Shown here: one piece after another, positions 49,660 through 58,012 of the stretch
How the letters are laid out: the number at the start of each line of letters is the position of its first letter
Position numbering within the stretch: the stretch's first letter is position 1
DNA from: an uncultured Bacilli bacterium
GTDB lineage: Bacteria; Bacillota_I; Bacilli_A; RF39; UBA660
Length of the DNA stretch: 64,000 nucleotides
NCBI GenBank assembly: GCA_934119965.1
Contig: CAKOTA010000001.1
Coordinates: 62,001 to 126,000, forward strand
Reading direction: 5' to 3'
The notes under the pieces: model-generated
Told to the model about the DNA's origin: nothing
What the model saw: the letters and a program-made list of their open reading frames with translations, nothing else
Database searches by the model: none
Program-made: the position numbers and the translations under genes

Positions 49660-50922
49660 ATGAATGACAAATATTTAACAGTTACAGCTGTAACTCGTTA
49701 TATAAAACATAAAATTGAAAGTGATACAAACCTTAGAAAAATATATATGAAAGGTGAAATTTCCAATTTTAAAGCTCATTCATCTGGTCATTTTTATTTT
49801 TCAATAAAAGATGAAAATAGTGTAATTAAAGCAATAATGTTTAGTAGCAATGCTAAAAAATTAGGCTTTATTCCAACTGAAGGAATGAAAATATTAGTAA
49901 CAGGAACGATTAGTTTATACGAAGCAACTGGAAACTATCAAATATATGTTGATGAATTAATCGAAGATGGAGTTGGTAATTTATATATTGCTTTTGAAAA
50001 ATTAAAAGAAAAATTATCAAAAGAAGGATTGTTTGATTTAAAATATAAAAAACAAATTCCTAAATATCCAACTAAAATAGGAATAGTTACTGCCTCAACT
50101 GGAGCAGCTATAAGAGACATTTTGTCAACTATTAAAAGAAGATATCCAATATGTGAAAATTACCTTTTTCCTTGTTTAGTTCAAGGTGATACAGCACCAA
50201 TAGATATCGTAAAAAAATTAAATCAAGCTGAAGAGTTTGGTGTAGATGTTATTATCGTTGGCCGTGGTGGTGGATCATTTGAAGATATGAATTGTTTTAA
50301 TGATGAAAATGTTGCTCGAACTGTATTTAAAATGCAAACACCAGTAATAAGTGCGGTTGGTCATGAAGTTGATTACACAATAATTGATTTTGTAGCTGAT
50401 TTAAGGGCTCCAACACCAACAGGAGCTGCAGAAATGGCTGTACCTAATTTATTTGATTTATATAATTTATTAAAACAATATAATATAAGATTAAATGAAG
50501 TAGTTTTAAAAAATATTAATTATAAAAAACTAGTAATGGATAAAATAAAAACATCGTTTGTAATTAAAAATCCGATGTTAATGTTTAATACAAAAAAACA
50601 AGATTTAGATGTAAAAATAGAAAAAATTAATAATATTTTAAAAGAAAAAATTAATTCAAAAAAAGAAAAAATTAATTTAATTAAAAATAGTTATGTAATA
50701 AAAAATCCAGAAATAATTTATAAAAATAAAAAACAAAATTTTATAAGATTAATTGAAAAAATTGAGATATTAAATCCGATGTCTATATTAAAAAGAGGAT
50801 ATACAATTACTTATGTAAATGATAAAGTAATTAAAAGTGCCCAAGAAGTTAATATTAATGATTTGGTTAAAATTAATTATTATGATGGATATATAGAAGC
50901 GAAAGTTGAAAAGAAAGGATAA
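49660..50922 (+). CDS. xseA: Exodeoxyribonuclease VII large subunit
   Basis: A 420-residue subunit. The N-terminal OB fold (MKGEISNFKAHSSGHFYFSIKD), the core GIVTASTGAAIRDI, VGRGGGSFEDMNCF and SAVGHEVDYTIID...LRAPTPTGAAE are diagnostic. A Lys/Asn-rich coiled region and PMSILKRGYT end it. ATG 49660 after AGGTGATTA is preferred to GTG 49651. It is followed by xseB. Confidence 0.96.
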   Translation: MNDKYLTVTAVTRYIKHKIESDTNLRKIYMKGEISNFKAHSSGHFYFSIKDENSVIKAIMFSSNAKKLGFIPTEGMKILVTGTISLYEATGNYQIYVDELIEDGVGNLYIAFEKLKEKLSKEGLFDLKYKKQIPKYPTKIGIVTASTGAAIRDILSTIKRRYPICENYLFPCLVQGDTAPIDIVKKLNQAEEFGVDVIIVGRGGGSFEDMNCFNDENVARTVFKMQTPVISAVGHEVDYTIIDFVADLRAPTPTGAAEMAVPNLFDLYNLLKQYNIRLNEVVLKNINYKKLVMDKIKTSFVIKNPMLMFNTKKQDLDVKIEKINNILKEKINSKKEKINLIKNSYVIKNPEIIYKNKKQNFIRLIEKIEILNPMSILKRGYTITYVNDKVIKSAQEVNINDLVKINYYDGYIEAKVEKKG

Positions 50923-50926
50923 TATT

Positions 50927-51145
50927 ATGGAAAAGAAAAAATTTGAGGATAAAATATCAGAATTAGATACTATAATTAATGAATTAGAAAATGGTGAAAT
51001 TGATTTAGATGATTCGATAAATAAATATACTAAAGCTATGAAATTAATTAAAGAATGTGATGAAGAACTAAAAAATGTTGAAGAAAAAGTAAATAAAATA
51101 GTATTAGAAAATAATGAAACAAAAGAATTTGAAGTCAAAGAATAA
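50927..51145 (+). CDS. xseB: Exodeoxyribonuclease VII small subunit
   Basis: A 72-residue helical protein. FEDKISELDTIINELENGEIDLDDSINKYTKAMKLIKECDEEL is the XseB helical hairpin. It assembles in multiple copies on the XseA coiled coil. ATG 50927 with AAAGGATAA upstream is chosen over a TTG at 50906. A terminator overlaps the last codons. Confidence 0.92.
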   Translation: MEKKKFEDKISELDTIINELENGEIDLDDSINKYTKAMKLIKECDEELKNVEEKVNKIVLENNETKEFEVKE

Positions 51146-51158
51146 TTTGACTTTTTTT
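51132..51158 (+). terminator. Terminator of nusB-xseAB
   Basis: The stem AAGTCAAA/TTTGACTT (51132-51139 with 51146-51153) with T tail. Confidence 0.85.
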
Positions 51159-51193
51159 GATGAAAAAAGTATTATATTTACTGGTGATTTTAA

Positions 51194-51940
51194 ATGGAAA
51201 CAATTAATATCCGTTATTTAGACTATAATCATAATGCCATTTGTAGTTCTGAGGCAATGTTATATAATTCTTCGCTTGGTCTTTTTAAACGTTTTAATAT
51301 AAATACTCCAATGCATATAAAAGAAAATAAAAAAAGAAAACTATTAGAACTAGAAAAAATTACTATATTGAAACAATATTATAACGAAATAATTTGTTTA
51401 GTAAACAATTATACTGATGAATATTTAGCAGGATATGTTATCAAACCAAGTAATGGATATCCGTTAGATGAAACCTTTTTACTTCCAGAAGAAAAAATAA
51501 AAATATTAAAAAGATTAAAAGAAATAATTTCACTTTTTGAGAAAAATGGAGTTATATATGAAGATATTCATTTTGATAATATTTATTATGATGAAAAAAG
51601 TGATAAATTAGAACTCATTGATATTGATAATATAGAAATTAATGGTTATAAAAAAGATTTGGAATCATTTTTAACTAGAAAATATTATATGTATGGCGGC
51701 AAAAATGCAAAAAACGCTCGAATATTTAATTTTAATTTAATTACATATATGTATTTAACAAATAATTTTTCTAGCTATAATATAAGAGATTTAATAAAAA
51801 GTTTTAATAAAGATGTAAGTAAAATAAAAAACAAAAAAATTTGCAAAATTTTTAATAAATTATTAACTGCTGAGATTAATAGTGAATGTGACAATATATA
51901 TTTAATTGATATGATAGATGAAAAAATACTTAGAAAATAG
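51194..51940 (+). CDS. Divergent protein-kinase-fold protein
   Basis: A 248-residue protein with sparse but ordered kinase-like features. A strand with Lys32 (LGLFKRF), a helix with conserved Glu residues (LLELEKITIL), a hinge-like LAGYVIKP and a catalytic-loop-like YEDIHFDNIYY are seen. In the last, Asp124 and Asn129 are spaced as in HRDxxxxN. LELIDIDNI follows in the DFG position (Asp143/145). The glycine-rich loop is not recognisable. It may be an active atypical kinase or a pseudokinase. It sits between xseB and spoIVB, a region holding ispA, dxs and recN in Bacillus. Confidence 0.5.
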   Translation: METINIRYLDYNHNAICSSEAMLYNSSLGLFKRFNINTPMHIKENKKRKLLELEKITILKQYYNEIICLVNNYTDEYLAGYVIKPSNGYPLDETFLLPEEKIKILKRLKEIISLFEKNGVIYEDIHFDNIYYDEKSDKLELIDIDNIEINGYKKDLESFLTRKYYMYGGKNAKNARIFNFNLITYMYLTNNFSSYNIRDLIKSFNKDVSKIKNKKICKIFNKLLTAEINSECDNIYLIDMIDEKILRK

Positions 51941-51997
51941 TATTTTTTTAATATTCTATTTAATAATAATAATGTAGTCTGTATTTAAAAGGAGACG

Positions 51998-52978
51998 ATG
52001 TATATGTTTTTTAAAAAAATAAAAAAACCATTGTCAATTCTTCTTTTAACTATTTTTATTATGCCAATAAACATACTTGCTTATTCTGATTACATAATTC
52101 CAGGTGGCGAAAATATTGGTATAGAAGTTAAAACAAATGGAGTATTAGTTGTTGGAGTTTATGAAATAGATGGAAAATATCCGTCAGTTGAATCAGGTTT
52201 AAAAATTGGTGACACAATTATTAAAGTAGATGGCAAAAAAATTTCATCAATAAGTGAATTAGGTTCTTCATTAAATAAATCAGAACTACCAATATCATAT
52301 CTAAGAAATAATAAAGAATATGATACAACTCTAAAATTAGTTAATGTTAATGGTGAATATAAAACTGGATTATATGTTAAAGATACAGTAACTGGAGTCG
52401 GAACATTAAGTTTTATTGATCCAAATACGAAACTATATGGGGCATTAGGTCATGAAATAATAGAATCTAGTACTGGTGTTATGTTAGAAACTAATAATGG
52501 TAGTATATTTGAGTCGACCGTTTTAAATGTCGAAAGAAGTGAAAATGGTAATCCAGGTAGTAAAATAGCTGATTTAAAATTAGAAAATAAAAAAGGAACT
52601 ATATTTGAAAATACTAATAAAGGAATATTTGGAAAATATACAAGTAGTTTACCAGACAAAAAGCAATATAAGGTAGCAACTCCTAATGAAATTAAAACAG
52701 GAGCAGCTAAAATATATACTGTTCTAAATGGAAATGAAATAAAAGAGTATTCAATAAATATAATTAAAATAAACAAAAATGATACCAAAAATATTCTATT
52801 TGAAATAACAGATAACGAATTATTAAATAGAACTGGAGGAATTATACAAGGAATGAGTGGTTCCCCAATTATTCAAGGTGAAAATATAATTGGTGCAGTT
52901 ACCCATGTTGTAGTTGATAATCCTACTAGAGGATATGGTATATTTATTACAAAAATGTTAGAAGAAGCAGAAAATTAG
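51998..52978 (+). CDS. spoIVB: SpoIVB-type PDZ serine protease (peptidase S55)
   Basis: A 326-residue membrane-anchored protease. An N-terminal helix (about 10-28) precedes PGGENIGIEV (35-44), a PDZ domain (about 45-113), KDTVTGVGTLSF (128-139), YGALGHEI (147-154) and RTGGIIQGMSGSPII (278-292) with the catalytic Ser. AVTHVVVDNPTRGYGIFI closes it. In Bacillus, SpoIVB is secreted by the forespore to activate pro-sigma-K processing. ATG 51998 and ATG 52004 are both possible with AAAGGAG. Its place after xseAB matches the nusB...recN-spoIVB-spo0A region of Bacillus with intervening genes lost. It is the strongest sign of sporulation capacity. Confidence 0.93.
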   Translation: MYMFFKKIKKPLSILLLTIFIMPINILAYSDYIIPGGENIGIEVKTNGVLVVGVYEIDGKYPSVESGLKIGDTIIKVDGKKISSISELGSSLNKSELPISYLRNNKEYDTTLKLVNVNGEYKTGLYVKDTVTGVGTLSFIDPNTKLYGALGHEIIESSTGVMLETNNGSIFESTVLNVERSENGNPGSKIADLKLENKKGTIFENTNKGIFGKYTSSLPDKKQYKVATPNEIKTGAAKIYTVLNGNEIKEYSINIIKINKNDTKNILFEITDNELLNRTGGIIQGMSGSPIIQGENIIGAVTHVVVDNPTRGYGIFITKMLEEAEN

Positions 52979-52999
52979 AGACTTATTAGTCTCTTTTTT
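52977..52999 (+). terminator. Terminator of spoIVB
   Basis: The stem AGAGACT/AGTCTCT (52977-52983 with 52988-52994) with TATT loop and T tail, overlapping the stop codon. Confidence 0.85.
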
Positions 53000-53007
53000 G
53001 ATATAAT
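52999..53007 (+). promoter_or_regulatory. Extended -10 promoter of the radical SAM gene
   Basis: TGATATAAT at 52999-53007, beginning at the last T of the spoIVB terminator, 15 nt before ATG 53023. Confidence 0.55.
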
Positions 53008-53022
53008 TAGTATGGTGATAAA

Positions 53023-53820
53023 ATGTATAAAAAAATATATATTGAAGTTACAAATAATTGTAATTTGAAATGTGATTTTTGTATAAAAAATACTCGAAAA
53101 ATTGAATATCTTGAAATAGAAAAATTCAAAAAAATATTAAATAAAATTAATGGATACACTGATTACTTATATTTTCATATATTAGGTGAACCTTTAATGC
53201 ATCCTGAAATCAATGAATTAATAAATATTGCTTCTCAAAAATTTAAAATAAATATAACTACAAATGGATACTTAATTGATAGAATAAAAAATAATAAAAA
53301 TATTCGTCAATTAAATATATCATTACATAGTTATAATGAAAAATATGGAGTAAGTTTAGATGAATATTTAAATAAAATATTTGAAACTGTAGATGAGTTA
53401 AAAAAATATACCTATATATCTTTTAGATGTTGGGTAAAAAATAAATATAATGATGAAATATTAAAGAAAATTAATAAAAAATATGGAACTAATTTAACAT
53501 TTGAAACAATTAAAAATAATACAACAATCAGTAATAATATTTTTATTAGTAAAATCAATGAATTTGTTTGGCCAGACTTGAACAATGAAAGAAAAAATAA
53601 GTGTGGTAAGTGCTACGCACTAAAAGATCATATTGGAATTTTAGTTGATGGAACAATAGTTCCTTGTTGTCTAGACACAAAAGGAATAATTAAATTAGGA
53701 AATATTTATGACAATGAATTAAATGAAATAATCGAATCAAATAGATATAAAAATATGTTATTAGGGTTTAAAAAAAATCAAAAGATAGAAGAATTGTGCC
53801 AAAAATGTAATTTTCTATAA
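53023..53820 (+). CDS. Radical SAM protein with SPASM-like C-terminus
   Basis: A 265-residue enzyme. CNLKCDFC (near 13-20) is a radical SAM cluster motif, FHILGEPLMHPEI and ITTNGYLID follow. The C-terminal half has CGKCYALKDHIGILVDGTIVPCC, LGNIYDNE and LCQKCNF, typical SPASM ligands for auxiliary clusters. Such enzymes modify peptides (thioether or strand crosslinks) or act as anaerobic sulfatase maturases. No obvious small substrate peptide lies immediately upstream. Its neighbour downstream is the SipW operon, which has its own promoter. The substrate is unknown. Confidence 0.85.
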   Translation: MYKKIYIEVTNNCNLKCDFCIKNTRKIEYLEIEKFKKILNKINGYTDYLYFHILGEPLMHPEINELINIASQKFKINITTNGYLIDRIKNNKNIRQLNISLHSYNEKYGVSLDEYLNKIFETVDELKKYTYISFRCWVKNKYNDEILKKINKKYGTNLTFETIKNNTTISNNIFISKINEFVWPDLNNERKNKCGKCYALKDHIGILVDGTIVPCCLDTKGIIKLGNIYDNELNEIIESNRYKNMLLGFKKNQKIEELCQKCNFL

Positions 53821-53838
53821 ATATGATATCGAAAAAAG

Positions 53839-53867
53839 TTGATTTTTAGCGCTTGCTATGTTATTAT
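53839..53867 (+). promoter_or_regulatory. Promoter of the SipW operon
   Basis: TTGATT (53839-53844), 17 nt, TATTAT (53862-53867) with TG at 53859-53860. It is about 30 nt upstream of ATG 53897. Confidence 0.7.
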
Positions 53868-53896
53868 TTATATAGAAAATATGGGAGGGTATATAA

Positions 53897-54430
53897 ATGA
53901 GAAAAGATACAAATAAAAATTCAGTGATTATTTCTTGCTTAGTTGTTGCTATAATAGCAATGTCAGTTGGATATGCCGCTTTAGCAGAACAATTAACAAT
54001 TAATGGTACTGCTGGAACTGGAAATGCAAGTTGGGCAATTGCTTTTCAAAGTATAACAAAAAATGCATCATTATCAACTGATGGTGTAAATGAAGTTTCT
54101 GAACCTACTGCAAGTGGAACAAGTGCTACATTCAATGTAACTTTTGATAAACCAGGAACTAAAATAGTTTATGATGTTGTTGTTAAAAATGGTGGAACAA
54201 TCGATGCTATTTATGAAGGAATGTCTGGAGTAGATGAAGCAAATGAAGCAGCTCCAACTGAAATTCAATACAAAGTTGAAAAAACAGATTCAGATGTTGA
54301 TTTATTACACAATGAAACAGATACATATAGAATTACAATTGAATGGCCTTCAAGTTCAACAACTGTAAATAAAACAACTACTAGTAAACAAGCAACTATT
54401 CATTTTGATTATGCTCAAAAAACTGAATAA
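53897..54430 (+). CDS. SipW-dependent secreted TasA-like small protein
   Basis: A 177-residue exported protein. The signal VVAIIAMSVGYAALAEQLTINGTA matches the long-h-region type seen in TasA/camelysin proteins and cut by SipW: a YAALAEQL break followed by a short beta start. The mature part is beta-rich and Thr/Ser-rich (ATFNVTFDKPGTKIVYDVVVKNGGT...YRITIEWP), fitting a fibre or matrix subunit. GGGAGGG precedes ATG 53897. It heads a four-gene operon with a carbohydrate-binding protein, SipW and DUF5305. Confidence 0.75.
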   Translation: MRKDTNKNSVIISCLVVAIIAMSVGYAALAEQLTINGTAGTGNASWAIAFQSITKNASLSTDGVNEVSEPTASGTSATFNVTFDKPGTKIVYDVVVKNGGTIDAIYEGMSGVDEANEAAPTEIQYKVEKTDSDVDLLHNETDTYRITIEWPSSSTTVNKTTTSKQATIHFDYAQKTE

Positions 54431-54456
54431 TTTGTTTACTTAAAACAGGTGATGTT

Positions 54457-55326
54457 ATGAAAAAGAATAAGGAAAATGGTAATATAGTCATATTAATTAT
54501 AATATATTTTATATGTTTTATATTTATCAGTACCACTTATTCTTTTTTTAGTGAACAATTAGAATTAAATGGTACAGTTGGATTTTCTACCAATCAAGAT
54601 AAACAATATGAAGAAGATCATTTACTTCAAAATAGTTGGCAACAAGGTAACTATTATTATTATCAATATAATTTAAATGTAAAATATACAGGAAATAATA
54701 TTATAAGTAGTTGGGCAATAAATATTGATGTACCATTAAGTACTGAAGTTACAGGATGTTACAATGCAAATGAATGTATTATAAATGATACTACAATGAG
54801 AATTAAAAATGCATCATGGAATGGTAATATGACAAATAATACAATTGTGTCACCAAGTTTTATAATTAAAACAACAGATAATAACTATCAGTTAAAAATT
54901 CTATCAGTTAATTTTTATACGGATGATGATATTATAGATACAGATGAACCTATTAACCCAGATGAAAATGAGCCAACTGTATCAGGAATTACTGCTAGTT
55001 TAAAAACTAACAATTATTGGGGAAACATTACTCAATTTGAACTGGAAATTAAAAATGAATCAGATGTAACATTATCTAGTTGGGAACTTAGATATCAAAT
55101 TCCAACTGGAACTAAAGTAACAAATATTTGGGGCGGAAATTATATAATTAAAGATAATATATTAATATTAACTGGTATAGAGTGGAGTAAAAGTATACCT
55201 GCAGGAAGTATTAATAGTAATGTGGGATTTCAAGTTGAAACAACATCTCAAGCACCAACAATGCTTAATTTAATTTCATTTAAAGGAACAAACTCTAATC
55301 AGGAAAATGTGGAGATAAAAATATGA
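54457..55326 (+). CDS. Secreted protein with two CBM2-like carbohydrate-binding domains
   Basis: A 289-residue exported protein. The signal ends at STTYSFFSEQLELNG, the same SipW-type break as its neighbour. Domain 1 (about 58-155) has NSWQQGNYYYYQYNLNV and IISSWAINIDVP; domain 2 (about 185-285) has NNYWGNITQFELEI, LSSWELRYQIPTGT and PAGSINSNVGFQV. The aromatic/Gly pattern W..G....v.i.N....i..W.l....P...GF is that of family 2 cellulose/chitin-binding modules. No catalytic domain is present. It may anchor the matrix to plant or bacterial polysaccharides. AGGTGATG precedes the ATG, and the stop overlaps SipW by 4 nt. Confidence 0.7.
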   Translation: MKKNKENGNIVILIIIYFICFIFISTTYSFFSEQLELNGTVGFSTNQDKQYEEDHLLQNSWQQGNYYYYQYNLNVKYTGNNIISSWAINIDVPLSTEVTGCYNANECIINDTTMRIKNASWNGNMTNNTIVSPSFIIKTTDNNYQLKILSVNFYTDDDIIDTDEPINPDENEPTVSGITASLKTNNYWGNITQFELEIKNESDVTLSSWELRYQIPTGTKVTNIWGGNYIIKDNILILTGIEWSKSIPAGSINSNVGFQVETTSQAPTMLNLISFKGTNSNQENVEIKI

Positions 55327-56480
55327 AAAAGATAGATAGTAGAAATTTAATTATATATATATTGATAATTATCAATTTACTTTTCATTAATTTGATTGGA
55401 TATAAATATTTTAATAGCCTCACAAATAACATTATTAATCCTTTATTTTGGATAGGCATAATGCTATTAAGTCTATATATTTTTAAAAACGATAAACAAA
55501 GAATTTCATCAAAAATAAACAAAGAACAAACAATATTTATAACTATATTAATATATCTAATGATATATTTTGTTCAAGGATTATTTTTTGGATATACAAA
55601 AAGTCCATATAATAAAAGTATATATGGATTAATTGTAAATATATGGTCATATGTATTTCTTATTATATATCAAGAGTATGTTAGAAATATTCTTAGCAGA
55701 AATAGTACTAAAATATTAGTTGTAATCTTTTTTACTTTAATCGATATAAATTTATATTCATTTTTTAATATAAATGATTCAATATCATTATTTAAACAAA
55801 TATCTTCAATTTTAATTCCTTCAATAGCAAGTAATATATTATTAGTATATTTAACTAGTAATTGTGGGTTTATATCTTGCTTACTATATAAGGTTCCAGT
55901 CGCTTTAGCAACATTTATATTACCAATATTTCCAGATCTCAATTGGTTTTTTATATCAGTTGAACAAACAATATTACCATTTATTACTTATTTAATAATT
56001 AAAAATATAGAAGATAAAAGAACAAATATTAGAAAAAAGCAATTAAGAAAGAAAAATAAAATTTCAATATTATTAGTGTTTATATTGTTGTTATTTATAG
56101 CATTTGTAGCTGGTTTGTTTAAATATAAACCTACTTCAATTATGTCGAATAGTATGTATCCAGTTATTAAAAGAGGAGATATAGTTGTTTTAGAAAAAAA
56201 ATCAATTGAACAATTAAATAATTTAAATAAATATGATATAATAAGTTATAGACTTGAGAATATTAATGTTGTTCATAGAATTGTTGCGACTGAAAAACAC
56301 AACAATGAAATACTATATATAACAAAAGGTGATAACAATAATATGGCTGATAAAGAAAAAGTCAAACCTAGTCAAATAAATGGAGTAATAAGATTTAAAA
56401 TACCTAAGTTAGGTTATCCTAGCGTTTGGTTAAATGAGTTTTTAAATAAAAAACAAACTTTAGTAGAAACAGGAAAGTGA
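55323..56480 (+). CDS. sipW: SipW-type signal peptidase fused to a multi-pass membrane domain
   Basis: A 385-residue protein. The C-terminal part (about 245-375) is an ER/archaeal-type signal peptidase: a membrane helix (248-264), IMSNSMYP with Ser277, VVHRIV with His318 and YITKGDNNN with Asp337. The Ser/His/Asp spacing (41 and 19) equals that of B. subtilis SipW (Ser47, His87, Asp106 pattern). The N-terminal 240 residues hold about seven further membrane helices not found in Bacillus SipW (about 190 residues total). It probably cleaves the signals of the two upstream proteins. It overlaps the CBM2 gene by 4 nt. Confidence 0.88.
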   Translation: MKKIDSRNLIIYILIIINLLFINLIGYKYFNSLTNNIINPLFWIGIMLLSLYIFKNDKQRISSKINKEQTIFITILIYLMIYFVQGLFFGYTKSPYNKSIYGLIVNIWSYVFLIIYQEYVRNILSRNSTKILVVIFFTLIDINLYSFFNINDSISLFKQISSILIPSIASNILLVYLTSNCGFISCLLYKVPVALATFILPIFPDLNWFFISVEQTILPFITYLIIKNIEDKRTNIRKKQLRKKNKISILLVFILLLFIAFVAGLFKYKPTSIMSNSMYPVIKRGDIVVLEKKSIEQLNNLNKYDIISYRLENINVVHRIVATEKHNNEILYITKGDNNNMADKEKVKPSQINGVIRFKIPKLGYPSVWLNEFLNKKQTLVETGK

Positions 56481-56484
56481 TTTG

Positions 56485-57531
56485 ATGGAACAAAGAAGAT
56501 TAAAATTGATTACAAAAATATTGTTGGTTTTTATAATAGTATTTTGTTTTACAACTTCAATATTTTTGTTATATTTATACATAGACTATAATAAAAATAA
56601 AGATGATAAATTAGTTTATGCATATAATATAAGTCAAAATGTTGACTACTCAGTTAATTTATTTGATAATAGTTTTATTAATGAAAACAATATCAAATCT
56701 AATGAAATGTATATATCTGAATTAATTAAAGATATAAATATTAATTATTATTTTGATTATTCAGCTACTAAAGATGCTAAACTAAAATTTAATTACAAAA
56801 TAATTGGCACATTGGATGGAACATATCAAGGAACCAATTCAAATAATGAACAAGGTTCTGTATGGTCAAAAGAATATGTTTTATTAGAAGATGTAAGCAA
56901 GGAAATAAATTCTAAAAGTTTTTATATTAATCAGAATATCATTTTAGATTTTCCAAAGTACAAGGAAGAGGTAGAATCTTTTAAGAAAAAATTCGGAATG
57001 TCAGTTTCAACTAAAATGGATATTAAATTTATTGTAAATATTAAAGGAAAAATAGATGAAAATGATTTTGACAAAGAAGAAACAATTGATTTAAATTTTC
57101 CTTTAGGAGTTCAAGCATTTTCTATATCTGAAGATTATAAGAAAAATATAAATGATAAGATTGCTACTAAAACAGATGTGAAATTATTTTCTTTCGCAAA
57201 TATTCCAACAATAATATCGTTATTTGTAATTTCTGTTTGTTTATTGATAATTTTTTATAAAAAAATATTTAATTTTAATCAAAAAAATGAATATACAAAA
57301 AAATTAGAAAAAATATTAAAGACTTATGATGATGTAATTATTGAAATAACGACTCCAGTTAATATTGACGATTATGAAATAATAGAAGTAAAAGGAATTG
57401 AAGAAATGGTTGATTTAGAAGAAGAATTAAGAATTCCAATTAACTTTTATGAACATATACCAAATTATTATGGTGAGTTTACTTTAATTCATAATAATAT
57501 AGTATATAGATACACATTGGAAGAAAAATAA
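56485..57531 (+). CDS. DUF5305 membrane protein
   Basis: A 348-residue protein. A helix (about 12-32), an extracellular beta domain (YDYSATKDAKLKFNYKIIGTLDG...LLEDVSKEINSKSFYI), a second helix (about 230-248) and a cytoplasmic tail with acidic VEEMVDLEEEL-like residues give the DUF5305 layout known beside SipW-type peptidases. The extracellular region is long enough to contact secreted substrates. A TTG precedes; ATG 56485 is chosen. It begins 4 nt after the sipW stop. Role is unknown; a chaperone or anchor for the SipW substrates is an inference. Confidence 0.75.
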   Translation: MEQRRLKLITKILLVFIIVFCFTTSIFLLYLYIDYNKNKDDKLVYAYNISQNVDYSVNLFDNSFINENNIKSNEMYISELIKDININYYFDYSATKDAKLKFNYKIIGTLDGTYQGTNSNNEQGSVWSKEYVLLEDVSKEINSKSFYINQNIILDFPKYKEEVESFKKKFGMSVSTKMDIKFIVNIKGKIDENDFDKEETIDLNFPLGVQAFSISEDYKKNINDKIATKTDVKLFSFANIPTIISLFVISVCLLIIFYKKIFNFNQKNEYTKKLEKILKTYDDVIIEITTPVNIDDYEIIEVKGIEEMVDLEEELRIPINFYEHIPNYYGEFTLIHNNIVYRYTLEEK

Positions 57532-57547
57532 TGTTAGGAGAGATTAT

Positions 57548-58000
57548 ATGTATCTAAAAGAATTTTTAAAAAAATACGAAGATCCAATCGAGTTATATGT
57601 TGATATGGATGGTGTAATTGCTGATTATGTTATAGGAAAACCTTGTGATTTTGATAAAAAAAGACCGTTATATACATCAATAAAAAAATTAGAAGAGATT
57701 TCTAAAATGGGTAATGTTAATATGAATATATTATCAATTACTAGAAAGACTATAGGTCGAACAGAAAAAAATGTATGGCTTGATAAATATGCTCCATTCT
57801 TTAAAAAAGAAAATAGAAATATAATATCTAAAGAAGAAAATCCTAACATTTCATCCGCAAATTTAAAATTAAATTTTTTAAAGAATGTAAATAATGATAA
57901 GATTGTTATCTTAATAGATGATGATCCAATAATATTAAAAACAATCGAAAAAGAATTAAAAAATGTAGTATTATTGAAGGACACAGTTCTTGTAGATTAA
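57548..58000 (+). CDS. HAD-type 5'-nucleotidase-like protein
   Basis: A 150-residue single-domain protein. YVDMDGVIADY is HAD motif I (nucleophile and general-acid Asp), SITRKT is motif II region, and IVILIDDDPIIL is motif IV with the acidic pair. The closest family is 5'(3')-deoxyribonucleotidase. It is short and lacks a large cap domain. GGAGAGATTAT precedes ATG 57548. It lies between the SipW operon and cdsA. Confidence 0.7.
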   Translation: MYLKEFLKKYEDPIELYVDMDGVIADYVIGKPCDFDKKRPLYTSIKKLEEISKMGNVNMNILSITRKTIGRTEKNVWLDKYAPFFKKENRNIISKEENPNISSANLKLNFLKNVNNDKIVILIDDDPIILKTIEKELKNVVLLKDTVLVD

Positions 58001-58012
58001 TGAGGTGAATTT

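Noticed and set aside
52450..52788. 112-residue minus-strand frame inside spoIVB
   Set aside because: Hydrophobic only because of antisense codon bias; no ribosome-binding site.
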